DNA of 5,195 bases from Thioalkalivibrio sp. (GTDB lineage Bacteria > Pseudomonadota > Gammaproteobacteria > Ectothiorhodospirales > Ectothiorhodospiraceae), in contig SKNJ01000064.1 in assembly GCA_007120575.1 (NCBI GenBank), positions 1-5,195 of the forward strand, read 5' to 3'. Position 1 is the stretch's first letter. Each line of letters opens with the position of its first letter. The notes beneath the pieces are model-generated. The model had not been told where the DNA came from and did not search any database. It was given only the letters and a program-made list of their open reading frames with translations. This document shows positions 1 to 5,186 of the stretch, piece by piece. The position numbers and the translations under genes are program-made.

Positions 1-173
1 CCTGACGCCCGCTCCGGCCAGCGCCGGGGCCGCCCACGGAGATCGCCCACGGAGATCGCCACGGCGCTGCGCGCCTCGCGATGACGGTGCTTCTATCCCT
101 GCCCCCGTCATTGCGAGGCCCCGCAGGGGCCGTGGCAACCTCCGGACGAAACCCCGACGTTCGTCCCGGCCGG
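1..173. repeat. REP-type compound repeat, copy A (5' edge cut by the window)
   Basis: This is one unit of the family that returns at 4341-4660. Positions 1-32 align with the spacer hairpin at 4370-4401, but the arms are decayed. A GGAG-headed hairpin follows at 51-87: outer stem 55-59/78-82 (ATCGC/GCGAT), inner stem 63-67/71-75 (GGCGC/GCGCC), loop TGC. After a 17-nt spacer, 105-143 carries the same hairpin inverted and ending in CTCC. A left arm CCCCGACG lies at 152-159, and its expected right arm has been lost. The GGAG tetranucleotide beside an imperfect palindrome, in inverted pairs, matches REP/REPIN elements mobilised by RAYT transposases; that link is inference. No ORF here has believable protein character. 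The array probably continues upstream. Confidence 0.88.
35..60. repeat. 13-bp perfect tandem duplication inside repeat copy A
   Basis: CACGGAGATCGCC occurs at 35-47 and again, without a gap, at 48-60. The equivalent places in the other copies (around 4405 and 4540) carry it once. It therefore duplicates the GGAG head and the outer 5' stem of the REP hairpin. Replication slippage or an aborted repeat-processing event could produce it. Confidence 0.95.
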
Positions 174-203
174 AATGTTCGCATCCATGGGCGCCGGATC
201 GAG

Positions 204-225
204 GACCGCCGGTATCCCGGCGGTC
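204..225. promoter_or_regulatory. Perfect 9-bp inverted repeat in the leader of the pilus cluster
   Basis: GACCGCCGG (204-212) and CCGGCGGTC (217-225) are perfect arms around a TATC loop. It lies 86 nt before the ATPase start and outside the REP unit. No T-run follows, so an intrinsic terminator is unlikely. It could be an mRNA leader hairpin or a dyad operator. No convincing -35/-10 or sigma-54 box was found between 174 and 300. The remainder of 174-300 holds no feature I can support. Confidence 0.45.
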
Positions 226-300
226 GCTGCGGCCTTGTCCCCCCGCGCGGCTTTCGGCAATCTGTCCCGGTCCCGGCCGTTGCCCGGACATAGTCATTCA

Positions 301-305
301 GGGAG
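301..305 (+). promoter_or_regulatory. Ribosome binding site of the assembly ATPase gene
   Basis: GGGAG lies 5 nt before the ATG at 311. It supports this start over any internal one, and no in-frame upstream start with a better site was seen. Confidence 0.7.
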
Positions 306-310
306 CACGC

Positions 311-2488
311 ATGCGCTTTTTCCGCAAGCCGGAGACGGAAGGCGCCACGCAGGCGCAAGAGTCCGGAGCCGCTACCGCGGACGGCCAACCCGCGCCCGCG
401 TCGCAGCCCCCCGCCGGAGCACGCCGCAACCGCAGCCTGGGCGAAACCCTGGTGGAGACCGGCGTGATCAGCGCGGAGCAGCTGGAGCAGGCGCTGGCCG
501 AACAGCAGCGTTCCGGGCGCAAACTCGGGCGCGTACTCACCGAGCTGGGGCTTTGCACCCAGGAAGACATCGCCACCGCGCTGCAGGAACAGGTTCGGCG
601 CATCCGCATCGGCGACCTGCTGATCGATTACGGGCATATCACCGAAGAACAGCTGGGCGAGGCCCTGAAACAGCAAAAGGGCAGTGAACGCAAGCTGGGC
701 CAGGTCCTGATCGACATGGGCCTGGTCACCCAGCGCCAGATCCTGGAGGTCCTCGCCGACCAGTTGCAGGTCCCGCAGATCGATCTGCGCCGCTACCAGT
801 TCGACCCCAAAGTGGCCAAACAGCTGCCCGAGACCCTGGCCCGCCGCTTCCGCGCACTGCCCCTGTCCGAAGGTCGCGACGGCATCCTGGTGGCAATGGC
901 GGACCCCACGGACATCTTCGCGCAGGACGAGATCGCGCGCGCCCTGGGCCAGCGGCCACAGATCGCGGTGGTCGCGGAAGACGACCTGCTCGCGACCCTG
1001 GACCGCGTGTATCGCCATACCGAGGCGATCTCCCGGGTGGCCGAGGAACTATCCGAGGAGCTGTCGCGCAGCGACTACGACCTCGACCAGCTGGTCGAGG
1101 CCGAGATGAAGGTCGACGCCCCGGTGGTGCGCCTGCTACAGACCCTGTTCGAGGACGCCGTGCAGACCGGGGCCTCGGACATCCATATCGAGCCCGACGA
1201 GAAGATCCTGCGGGTGCGCCAGCGCATCGATGGCGTGCTGCACGAACAGGAGTTCAAGGAACACCAGATTGCCAGTGCGCTGGTGTCGCGGCTCAAGATC
1301 ATGGCCGGGCTCAACATCTCCGAGCGGCGCCTGCCGCAGGATGGGCGCTTCAACATCCGGGTGCGCGACCGTTCCATCGACGTCCGCGTCTCCACCCTGC
1401 CGCTGCAGAACGGCGAATCCGTGGTGATGCGGCTGCTCGACCAGTCCTCGGGCGTGCTGTCGCTGGACAAGCTGGGGATGCCCGAGCACGTACTGGAACC
1501 GCTGCGGCGGCTGTTGCGCGACCCGCACGGGGTCATCCTGGTCACTGGCCCGACCGGGTCGGGCAAGACCACCACCCTGTACTCGGCCCTGCGCGAGCTG
1601 AACGTACCAGGCAAGAAGATCATCACCGTCGAGGACCCGGTGGAGTACCGCCTGCCCCGGGTCTGCCAGGTGCAGGTCAACGCGCGCATCGGGCTCGACT
1701 TTCCGCGCGTATTGCGCACCGCGCTGCGCCAGGATCCGGACATCGTGCTGGTCGGCGAGATGCGCGACCAGGAGACCGCCGAGATCGGCGTGCGCGCGGC
1801 GCTGACCGGACACCTGGTACTGTCCACCCTGCATACCAACGACGCGATCTCGACCCCGATCCGGCTGCTGGACATGGGGGTCGAGGGCTACCTGCTCGCC
1901 CCGTCGATCATCGCGGTGCTCGCACAGCGTCTGGCGCGCCGGGTCTGTCCCGAATGCGCGGAACCCCATACCCCCGACCCGCGCATGCTCGCGGCGATCG
2001 AGCCGCTGGACGACCGTCCCCACGAACCGCCGCAGTGGCGCCGGGGCACCGGCTGCAACCGCTGCAACAATACCGGCGTCTCGGGCCGCATCGGGATCTA
2101 CGAACTGCTGGAGGTGGATGGCGACATGGCCAGCGCCCTGCGCGTCAACGACCATCAGCGCTTCGCCGACGCCGCGCGCGTCTCCCATGGCTTCCGTCCG
2201 CTCGGTCAGGTCGCGCTGGACTATGCCCGTCAGGGTCTGATCCCGCTGGACGAGGTCCTGCGTATCGCCGGAGAATCCGCCCAGCTCGACGAACCCGACG
2301 AACAGGCCCCGAGCGTCGAGCCATTCGCGGACCTGCCCACCCTGGACGACGACCCCGCGTCCGGCACGCCAGAGGACGCCAGTCCGGGGACGGACGCCCC
2401 CGCCCCAGACCCGCCCGGCGCAAGAAGCGCGGCAGCGGATGACGAGTTGCAACTCGTCCCGCCCGACCCCCGTCCCGACTCCGACTAG
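311..2488 (+). CDS. GspE/PilB/MshE-type pilus assembly ATPase with tandem MshEN domains
   Basis: This cytoplasmic hexameric ATPase (725 aa) should power pilin polymerisation through the platform protein encoded next. After a Pro/Ala-rich, probably disordered start (1-40) come four related repeats beginning near residues 43, 72, 100 and 129, with pattern LG-x2-L-x3-G and a following L-x3-L-x2-Q. These form two MshEN units, the c-di-GMP-binding module known from Vibrio MshE. A T2SSE N-terminal domain spans about 150-235. The N2 domain with ASDIH (288-292) and the RecA-like core follow: Walker A GPTGSGKT 413-420, Asp box around E441, Walker B with GEMRD 482-486, and His box 497-511 with H501 and H508. 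A zinc-type tetracysteine set is C546, C549, C582 and C585. All motor motifs look intact. The ending is odd: about 70 residues rich in Asp, Glu and Pro (655-725) extend past the usual end of the family. The platform gene starts 9 nt after the stop. GspE or PilB are alternative assignments; the MshEN repeats favour MshE-like. Confidence 0.95.
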   Translation: MRFFRKPETEGATQAQESGAATADGQPAPASQPPAGARRNRSLGETLVETGVISAEQLEQALAEQQRSGRKLGRVLTELGLCTQEDIATALQEQVRRIRIGDLLIDYGHITEEQLGEALKQQKGSERKLGQVLIDMGLVTQRQILEVLADQLQVPQIDLRRYQFDPKVAKQLPETLARRFRALPLSEGRDGILVAMADPTDIFAQDEIARALGQRPQIAVVAEDDLLATLDRVYRHTEAISRVAEELSEELSRSDYDLDQLVEAEMKVDAPVVRLLQTLFEDAVQTGASDIHIEPDEKILRVRQRIDGVLHEQEFKEHQIASALVSRLKIMAGLNISERRLPQDGRFNIRVRDRSIDVRVSTLPLQNGESVVMRLLDQSSGVLSLDKLGMPEHVLEPLRRLLRDPHGVILVTGPTGSGKTTTLYSALRELNVPGKKIITVEDPVEYRLPRVCQVQVNARIGLDFPRVLRTALRQDPDIVLVGEMRDQETAEIGVRAALTGHLVLSTLHTNDAISTPIRLLDMGVEGYLLAPSIIAVLAQRLARRVCPECAEPHTPDPRMLAAIEPLDDRPHEPPQWRRGTGCNRCNNTGVSGRIGIYELLEVDGDMASALRVNDHQRFADAARVSHGFRPLGQVALDYARQGLIPLDEVLRIAGESAQLDEPDEQAPSVEPFADLPTLDDDPASGTPEDASPGTDAPAPDPPGARSAAADDELQLVPPDPRPDSD

Positions 2489-2497
2489 GCCGCGCCG

Positions 2498-3727
2498 ATG
2501 CCGCTTTACGCCTACCGCGTCCGCACCGCCTCGGGCCACACCGAGGAGGGCCAGCTGGAGGCCGATTCCCCGGCCGCCGTCGCGCGCCGCCTGATGGGCG
2601 ACGGCGCCACCCCGTTGCAGATCGCCCCGGCGGACGCGGGCACCGCATCTGCCTCGACGGCCCGGCACGGGGGACGCAAGCCCGCCCGCGGACGCACACG
2701 CCCGGAAGACCTCGAGCTGTTCTGCCGCCAGATGTTCAGCCTGACCCGCTCCGGCGTCCCGATCGTGCGCGGCCTGCGCGGGGTCGCGGAGACCACTCAC
2801 AACGCGCGCCTGGCGGAAGCGATACGCGGCATGGCCGAGTCCCTGGAGACCGGGCGCGACCTGTCCGCGGCGATGCGCGACCACCCCGCGATCTTCCCCG
2901 CACTGCTGATCAACATGGTACGCATGGGCGAGAGCACCGGGCGCCTGGAGGAGACCTTCCAGCAGCTGAGCTTTTATCTCGAACGCGAGCGCGAGACCCG
3001 CCAGCAGATCAAGCAGGCCATCCGCTACCCGATCTTCGTGCTGGTCGCGATCCTGGCCGCGATCGCCATCATCAACGTCGTGGTAATCCCCGCCTTTGCC
3101 GGGATGTTTCAGCGCTTCGGCGCCGACCTGCCGCTCCCCACCCGCATCCTGATGGTCACCTCCGAGTTCACCATGGCGTACTGGCCCTGGATCGTGGGCG
3201 GAACGGCCGCCCTGGTCCTCGGATTCCGGCGCTACATTGCCAGCACCGGGGGCCGCCTGTGGTGGGACCGGATCAAGCTGCGCCTGCCGCTGGTCGGCTC
3301 GATCATGGAGCGCGCGCTGCTGGCCCGCTTCGCCCGGGCGATGACCATGGCCTCGCGGTCCGGCGTACCGGTACTGGAGGGTCTGGAATCCATCGGCCGG
3401 GCCGTGGACAACGCCTGGGTCGCCGATCGCGTGGAACGCATGCGCGAAAGTCTGGAACGCGGCGAGACCCTGCTCGGTGCCGCGGCCGGGACCGGCATGT
3501 TCACCCCGCTGGTGCTGCAGATGATCGCGGTCGGCGAGGAGACCGGCCAGGTGGACGAGATGATGGAGGAGGTCGCGCGCTTCTACGAGCAGGAGGTCGA
3601 CTATCAGCTCAAGAACCTCTCCAGTGCCATCGAGCCCATCCTGATCTCGATCATCGGCGCGATGGTCCTGATCCTTGCGCTGGCGGTGTTCCTGCCGATG
3701 TGGGATCTCGGCGCCGCGGCCTTCTGA
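2498..3727 (+). CDS. GspF/PilC/MshG-type inner-membrane platform protein
   Basis: This polytopic inner-membrane protein (409 aa, normal family length) transmits ATPase motion to the pilin during fibre assembly. It opens with MPLYAYRV, typical of the family, and then has a basic linker (about 56-68). Two homologous T2SSF domains follow, about 72-195 and 275-398. Each carries the family signature G-E-x-T-G: GESTG at 144-148 and GEETG at 346-350. Membrane segments are visible at about 178-200, 229-245 and 378-400. The start lies 9 nt after the ATPase stop. I see no Shine-Dalgarno in that gap (GCCGCGCCG), so translation probably depends on coupling to the upstream gene. Both genes are almost certainly one transcript. 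The position directly behind an MshE-like ATPase suggests MshG-like, but GspF and PilC cannot be told apart from this sequence alone. Confidence 0.95.
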   Translation: MPLYAYRVRTASGHTEEGQLEADSPAAVARRLMGDGATPLQIAPADAGTASASTARHGGRKPARGRTRPEDLELFCRQMFSLTRSGVPIVRGLRGVAETTHNARLAEAIRGMAESLETGRDLSAAMRDHPAIFPALLINMVRMGESTGRLEETFQQLSFYLERERETRQQIKQAIRYPIFVLVAILAAIAIINVVVIPAFAGMFQRFGADLPLPTRILMVTSEFTMAYWPWIVGGTAALVLGFRRYIASTGGRLWWDRIKLRLPLVGSIMERALLARFARAMTMASRSGVPVLEGLESIGRAVDNAWVADRVERMRESLERGETLLGAAAGTGMFTPLVLQMIAVGEETGQVDEMMEEVARFYEQEVDYQLKNLSSAIEPILISIIGAMVLILALAVFLPMWDLGAAAF

Positions 3728-3745
3728 GCTGCATCCCGCAGCTTT
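3726..3745 (+). terminator. Small stem-loop at the platform gene stop, possible weak terminator or attenuator
   Basis: AGCTGC (3727-3732) and GCAGCT (3738-3743) pair perfectly around ATCCC, followed by only three T residues (3743-3745, the first in the stem). The stem begins inside the TGA stop codon. The U-tract is too short for a strong intrinsic terminator. Partial termination or 3'-end protection would help uncouple the motor genes from the pilin gene. Confidence 0.35.
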
Positions 3746-3937
3746 GCGAATCACATCACATTTTTGTGCTAGCCTTCCGGAAAATGGGCGGCGTACCGAC
3801 CTCCGGGTCGCCACCGCGCCCCTGCAGGAATCCGCCCTGCAGGCAGGCTCCTGCGGAGACGCCGTCACAGGCGGTCCGGGTGCCCGATCGCCGACGAAGA
3901 ATCAACAACACCAACAGCCATCATGGAGGACAACACC
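3728..3937 (+). promoter_or_regulatory. Structured 210-nt leader and candidate promoter region of the pilin gene
   Basis: This gap contains no gene. An A/T-rich island (about 3749-3785) stands out from the G/C-rich background. Within it, TGCTAGCCT (3768-3776) resembles an extended -10, but the nearest -35-like TTGCGA (3744-3749) is too far away, so a promoter is only possible. Further down, CCTGCAGG occurs at 3821-3828 and 3836-3843. Being self-complementary, the two copies form an 8-bp hairpin with a 7-nt loop, and nearby GCAGG and CCTGC segments (3843-3854) allow alternative pairings. The last 40 nt are A/C-rich and look unstructured, which suits efficient ribosome loading. I saw no recognisable c-di-GMP riboswitch core. 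Confidence 0.4.
3925..3930 (+). promoter_or_regulatory. Ribosome binding site that decides the pilin start
   Basis: GGAGGA, a near-perfect Shine-Dalgarno, lies 7 nt before the ATG at 3938. An in-frame ATG at 3923 overlaps this site and has no Shine-Dalgarno of its own, so 3938 is the start. Confidence 0.85.
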
Positions 3938-4330
3938 ATGCGCACTCCCCCACAACTCTCCCGGGCCCGCAGCGGCGGCTTCACCCTCATCGAACTGGTC
4001 ATCGTCCTGATCATCATCGGCGTGCTCGCCGCGGTCGCGGCCCCGCGCTTCATCGATTTTACCGACGAAGCGGAAGAGGCAGCCGTTCGCAGCCAGGCCA
4101 ACAACCTTACTTCCGCCAACACGATCAACGCCGCAGCCTGCCGCCTCGGCAAGGATGAATGCGAGAGCGTAGGTGACTGCACCCAGGCCGACGCGGAGTT
4201 GCTGGTCGAGGGAGACCTTTCCGACTTCACGTTCGGCGGGACCGCGCCAACGGCGGACTGGGACACGGGGAGCTGCACGATTTCCCAAGGCGCATACACC
4301 TTCAACTACCAGCTGACCCAGACCCCGTAG
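3938..4330 (+). CDS. Type IV prepilin, MshA-like, probable major subunit
   Basis: The 130-aa product has a 14-residue basic leader ending in Gly-Gly, with cleavage expected before Phe15. It has the invariant Glu at mature position 5 (FTLIE) and a hydrophobic helix to about residue 35, so a PilD-type prepilin peptidase should process and methylate it. The helix runs into APRFIDF, close to the APRF motif of MshA pilins. The mature chain is short (116 aa, below typical MshA) and acidic, with about 17 Asp/Glu against 4 Arg/Lys. Four cysteines (68, 75, 81, 113) could form two disulfides in the globular head. The strong ribosome site and the separate leader suggest higher expression than the motor genes, as expected for a major fibre subunit. 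A GspG/H-type pseudopilin is the main alternative. The repeat array starts about 10 nt after the stop, and no normal terminator is seen. Confidence 0.92.
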   Translation: MRTPPQLSRARSGGFTLIELVIVLIIIGVLAAVAAPRFIDFTDEAEEAAVRSQANNLTSANTINAAACRLGKDECESVGDCTQADAELLVEGDLSDFTFGGTAPTADWDTGSCTISQGAYTFNYQLTQTP

Positions 4331-4340
4331 TTCGAACGGT

Positions 4341-4359
4341 CAGGGCCATAGCCAGCTCC
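4341..4359. repeat. Truncated REP module directly behind the pilin stop
   Basis: This stretch resembles the end of the inverted REP module at 4614-4632: CAGG(G)GCC, then a variant of the outer stem, then CTCC (4356-4359). The following bases GACGCTACCCCCGAC also match those after copy C. It is therefore the remnant of a further repeat whose 5' part has been lost. Confidence 0.7.
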
Positions 4360-4368
4360 GGACGCTAC

Positions 4369-4398
4369 CCCCGACGTTCGCCCCGGCCAGCGTCGGGG
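4369..4398. repeat. Spacer hairpin before REP pair B
   Basis: CCCCGACG (4369-4376) and CGTCGGGG (4391-4398) are perfect 8-bp arms around a 14-nt loop. The same hairpin recurs 135 bp downstream at 4504-4533, and a decayed version opens the window. Confidence 0.85.
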
Positions 4399-4406
4399 CC
4401 GCCCAC

Positions 4407-4494
4407 GGAGATCGCCACGGCGCTGCCCGCCTCGCGATGACGGTGCTTCCTGCCCCCGTCATTGCGAGGCCCCGCAGGGGCCGCGGCAACCTCC
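4407..4494. repeat. REPIN-like inverted REP pair, copy B
   Basis: The GGAG-headed module 4407-4443 has an outer stem 4411-4415/4434-4438 (ATCGC/GCGAT). Its inner stem 4419-4423/4427-4431 has the innermost pair broken by a G-to-C change. A 12-nt spacer follows, then the inverted module 4456-4494, which ends in CTCC. Read on the minus strand, that module has outer stem GTTGC/GCAAT and inner stem GGCCCC/GGGGCC around TGC. The two halves differ by paired substitutions that keep the stems. Confidence 0.88.
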
Positions 4495-4503
4495 CAACGA
4501 AAC

Positions 4504-4533
4504 CCCCGACGTCCGCCCGGCCCGGCGTCGGGG
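4504..4533. repeat. Spacer hairpin between REP pairs B and C
   Basis: CCCCGACG (4504-4511) and CGTCGGGG (4526-4533) are conserved exactly, while the loop differs from the upstream copy. Conserved arms with a diverged loop suggest that the structure matters. It sits exactly 135 bp after the hairpin at 4369. Confidence 0.85.
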
Positions 4534-4541
4534 CCGCCCAC

Positions 4542-4632
4542 GGAGATCGCCACGGCGCTGCGCGCCTCGCGATGACGGTGCTTCTCCCTGCCCCCGTCAT
4601 GGCGAGGGCCCGCAGGGGCCGTGGCCATCTCC
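4542..4632. repeat. REPIN-like inverted REP pair, copy C
   Basis: The forward module 4542-4578 is identical to that of copy A. After a 15-nt spacer comes the inverted module 4594-4632. On the minus strand its outer stem is ATGGC/GCCAT, where the middle pair is G:C instead of the C:G or T:A of the other modules. The inner stem carries one mismatch. The region between the pilin and the convergent gene (4331-4686) consists almost entirely of these repeats, which may also block read-through from either side. Confidence 0.88.
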
Positions 4633-4635
4633 CGA

Positions 4636-4660
4636 CGCTACCCCCGACATTCGCCCCGAC
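4636..4660. repeat. Decayed left arm of a further spacer hairpin, end of the array
   Basis: CGCTACCCCCGACATTCGCCC (starting near 4635) matches the start of the unit at 4364-4384 with one change in the arm (CCCCGACA, 4642-4649). No right arm CGTCGGGG follows, so the array stops here, about 27 bp before the stop of the convergent gene. Confidence 0.65.
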
Positions 4661-4686
4661 CGACAACTGCCCGCCTTCGCTGACTA

Positions 4687-5145
4687 TCAACCGCGGCCTT
4701 TCGCCTGTTGCGCGAGCCAGCGATCCAGGGCGTTGCCGAACGCCTGACGGTCGCGTGGGCCGAGCGCGGCTGGGCCCCCGGTGTCCACACCGCTGGCGCG
4801 CAGGGTCTCCATGAAGTCGCGCATGCCCAGGCGCTCGCGGATATTGTCGCGGTTGTAGAGTTCCCCGCGCGGGTTCAGGGCCTGCCCCCCCTGGTCGATC
4901 ACCTCTCCCGCCAGCGGTATATCGGCGGTAATCACAAGGTCGCCAGGCTCCATGCGCCGCACGATCTCGTTGTCTGCTACATCGAAGCCCGAACCCACCT
5001 GGATGGAGGTTATCAGCCGGGATGGCGGGGTCCGCATGGGCTGGTTGGCCACCAGGGTCAGCGAGGTCCCGGTACGCTTCGCCGCCCGGAACAGGATCTC
5101 CTTGATCACCGCCGGACAGGCGTCCGCATCCACCCAGATCGTCAT
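4687..5145 (-). CDS. yaiI: YaiI/YqxD family protein (UPF0178, DUF188)
   Basis: This 152-aa soluble protein has the normal length of the widespread YaiI/YqxD family, whose biochemical role is not established. Its fold has been grouped with PIN-like nuclease domains, as far as I recall. Family signatures are all present: VDADACP near the N terminus (5-11), an Asp-containing TADIPLA segment (73-79), NPRGELY (91-97), and C-terminal GGP with [13 protein letters not shown]. The Asp residues at 6, 8 and 74 are candidates for metal binding. The start is the only ATG in frame before an upstream TGA. A weak AAGG lies just 2 nt before it. The gene is convergent with the pilin and unrelated to pilus assembly as far as can be seen; the repeat array separates the two. 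Confidence 0.93.
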   Translation of the reverse strand: MTIWVDADACPAVIKEILFRAAKRTGTSLTLVANQPMRTPPSRLITSIQVGSGFDVADNEIVRRMEPGDLVITADIPLAGEVIDQGGQALNPRGELYNRDNIRERLGMRDFMETLRASGVDTGGPAALGPRDRQAFGNALDRWLAQQAKGRG

Positions 5146-5180
5146 TACCTTGCTCGCCCCGCTAACGCTGTCATGCGCTC

Positions 5181-5186
5181 AGCATA
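5181..5186 (-). promoter_or_regulatory. Possible -10 element of the yaiI-like gene
   Basis: On the minus strand TATGCT lies 35 nt before the start codon. A matching -35 would fall beyond the end of the window, so this cannot be confirmed. Confidence 0.25.

Noticed and set aside
175..687. A 170-codon plus-strand frame overlapping the start of the ATPase gene
   Set aside because: It is an out-of-frame shadow, rich in Arg and Gly, covering the MshEN coding region; its start lacks a Shine-Dalgarno.
1136..3868. A 910-codon open frame on the minus strand, antisense to the ATPase and platform genes
   Set aside because: Its product is low-complexity, rich in His, Gln, Arg, Gly and Asp, with no recognisable domain. 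It spans two clearly conserved genes and the gap between them. Long antisense frames are expected opposite genes with G/C-rich third codon positions.
3869..3884. Possible sigma-54 promoter before the pilin (GG and GC at the right 12-nt spacing)
   Set aside because: Only about six of the ten conserved positions match and the TTGC part is poor; in G/C-rich DNA such partial matches are common by chance.
3728..3937. c-di-GMP riboswitch in the pilin leader
   Set aside because: The gap is long enough and the context is attractive, but the conserved GEMM core segments are not visible.
4341..4660. CRISPR array
   Set aside because: The repeats are long inverted hairpin pairs with near-identical spacers and a 135-bp period; there are no unique spacers and no cas genes.
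4340..4814. Open frames across the repeat array on both strands
   Set aside because: They translate the repeat itself, with the same peptide recurring each 135-bp unit (for example the RHREARSAVAIS type), and one runs into the yaiI-like gene. They have no ribosome site and no independent coding signature.
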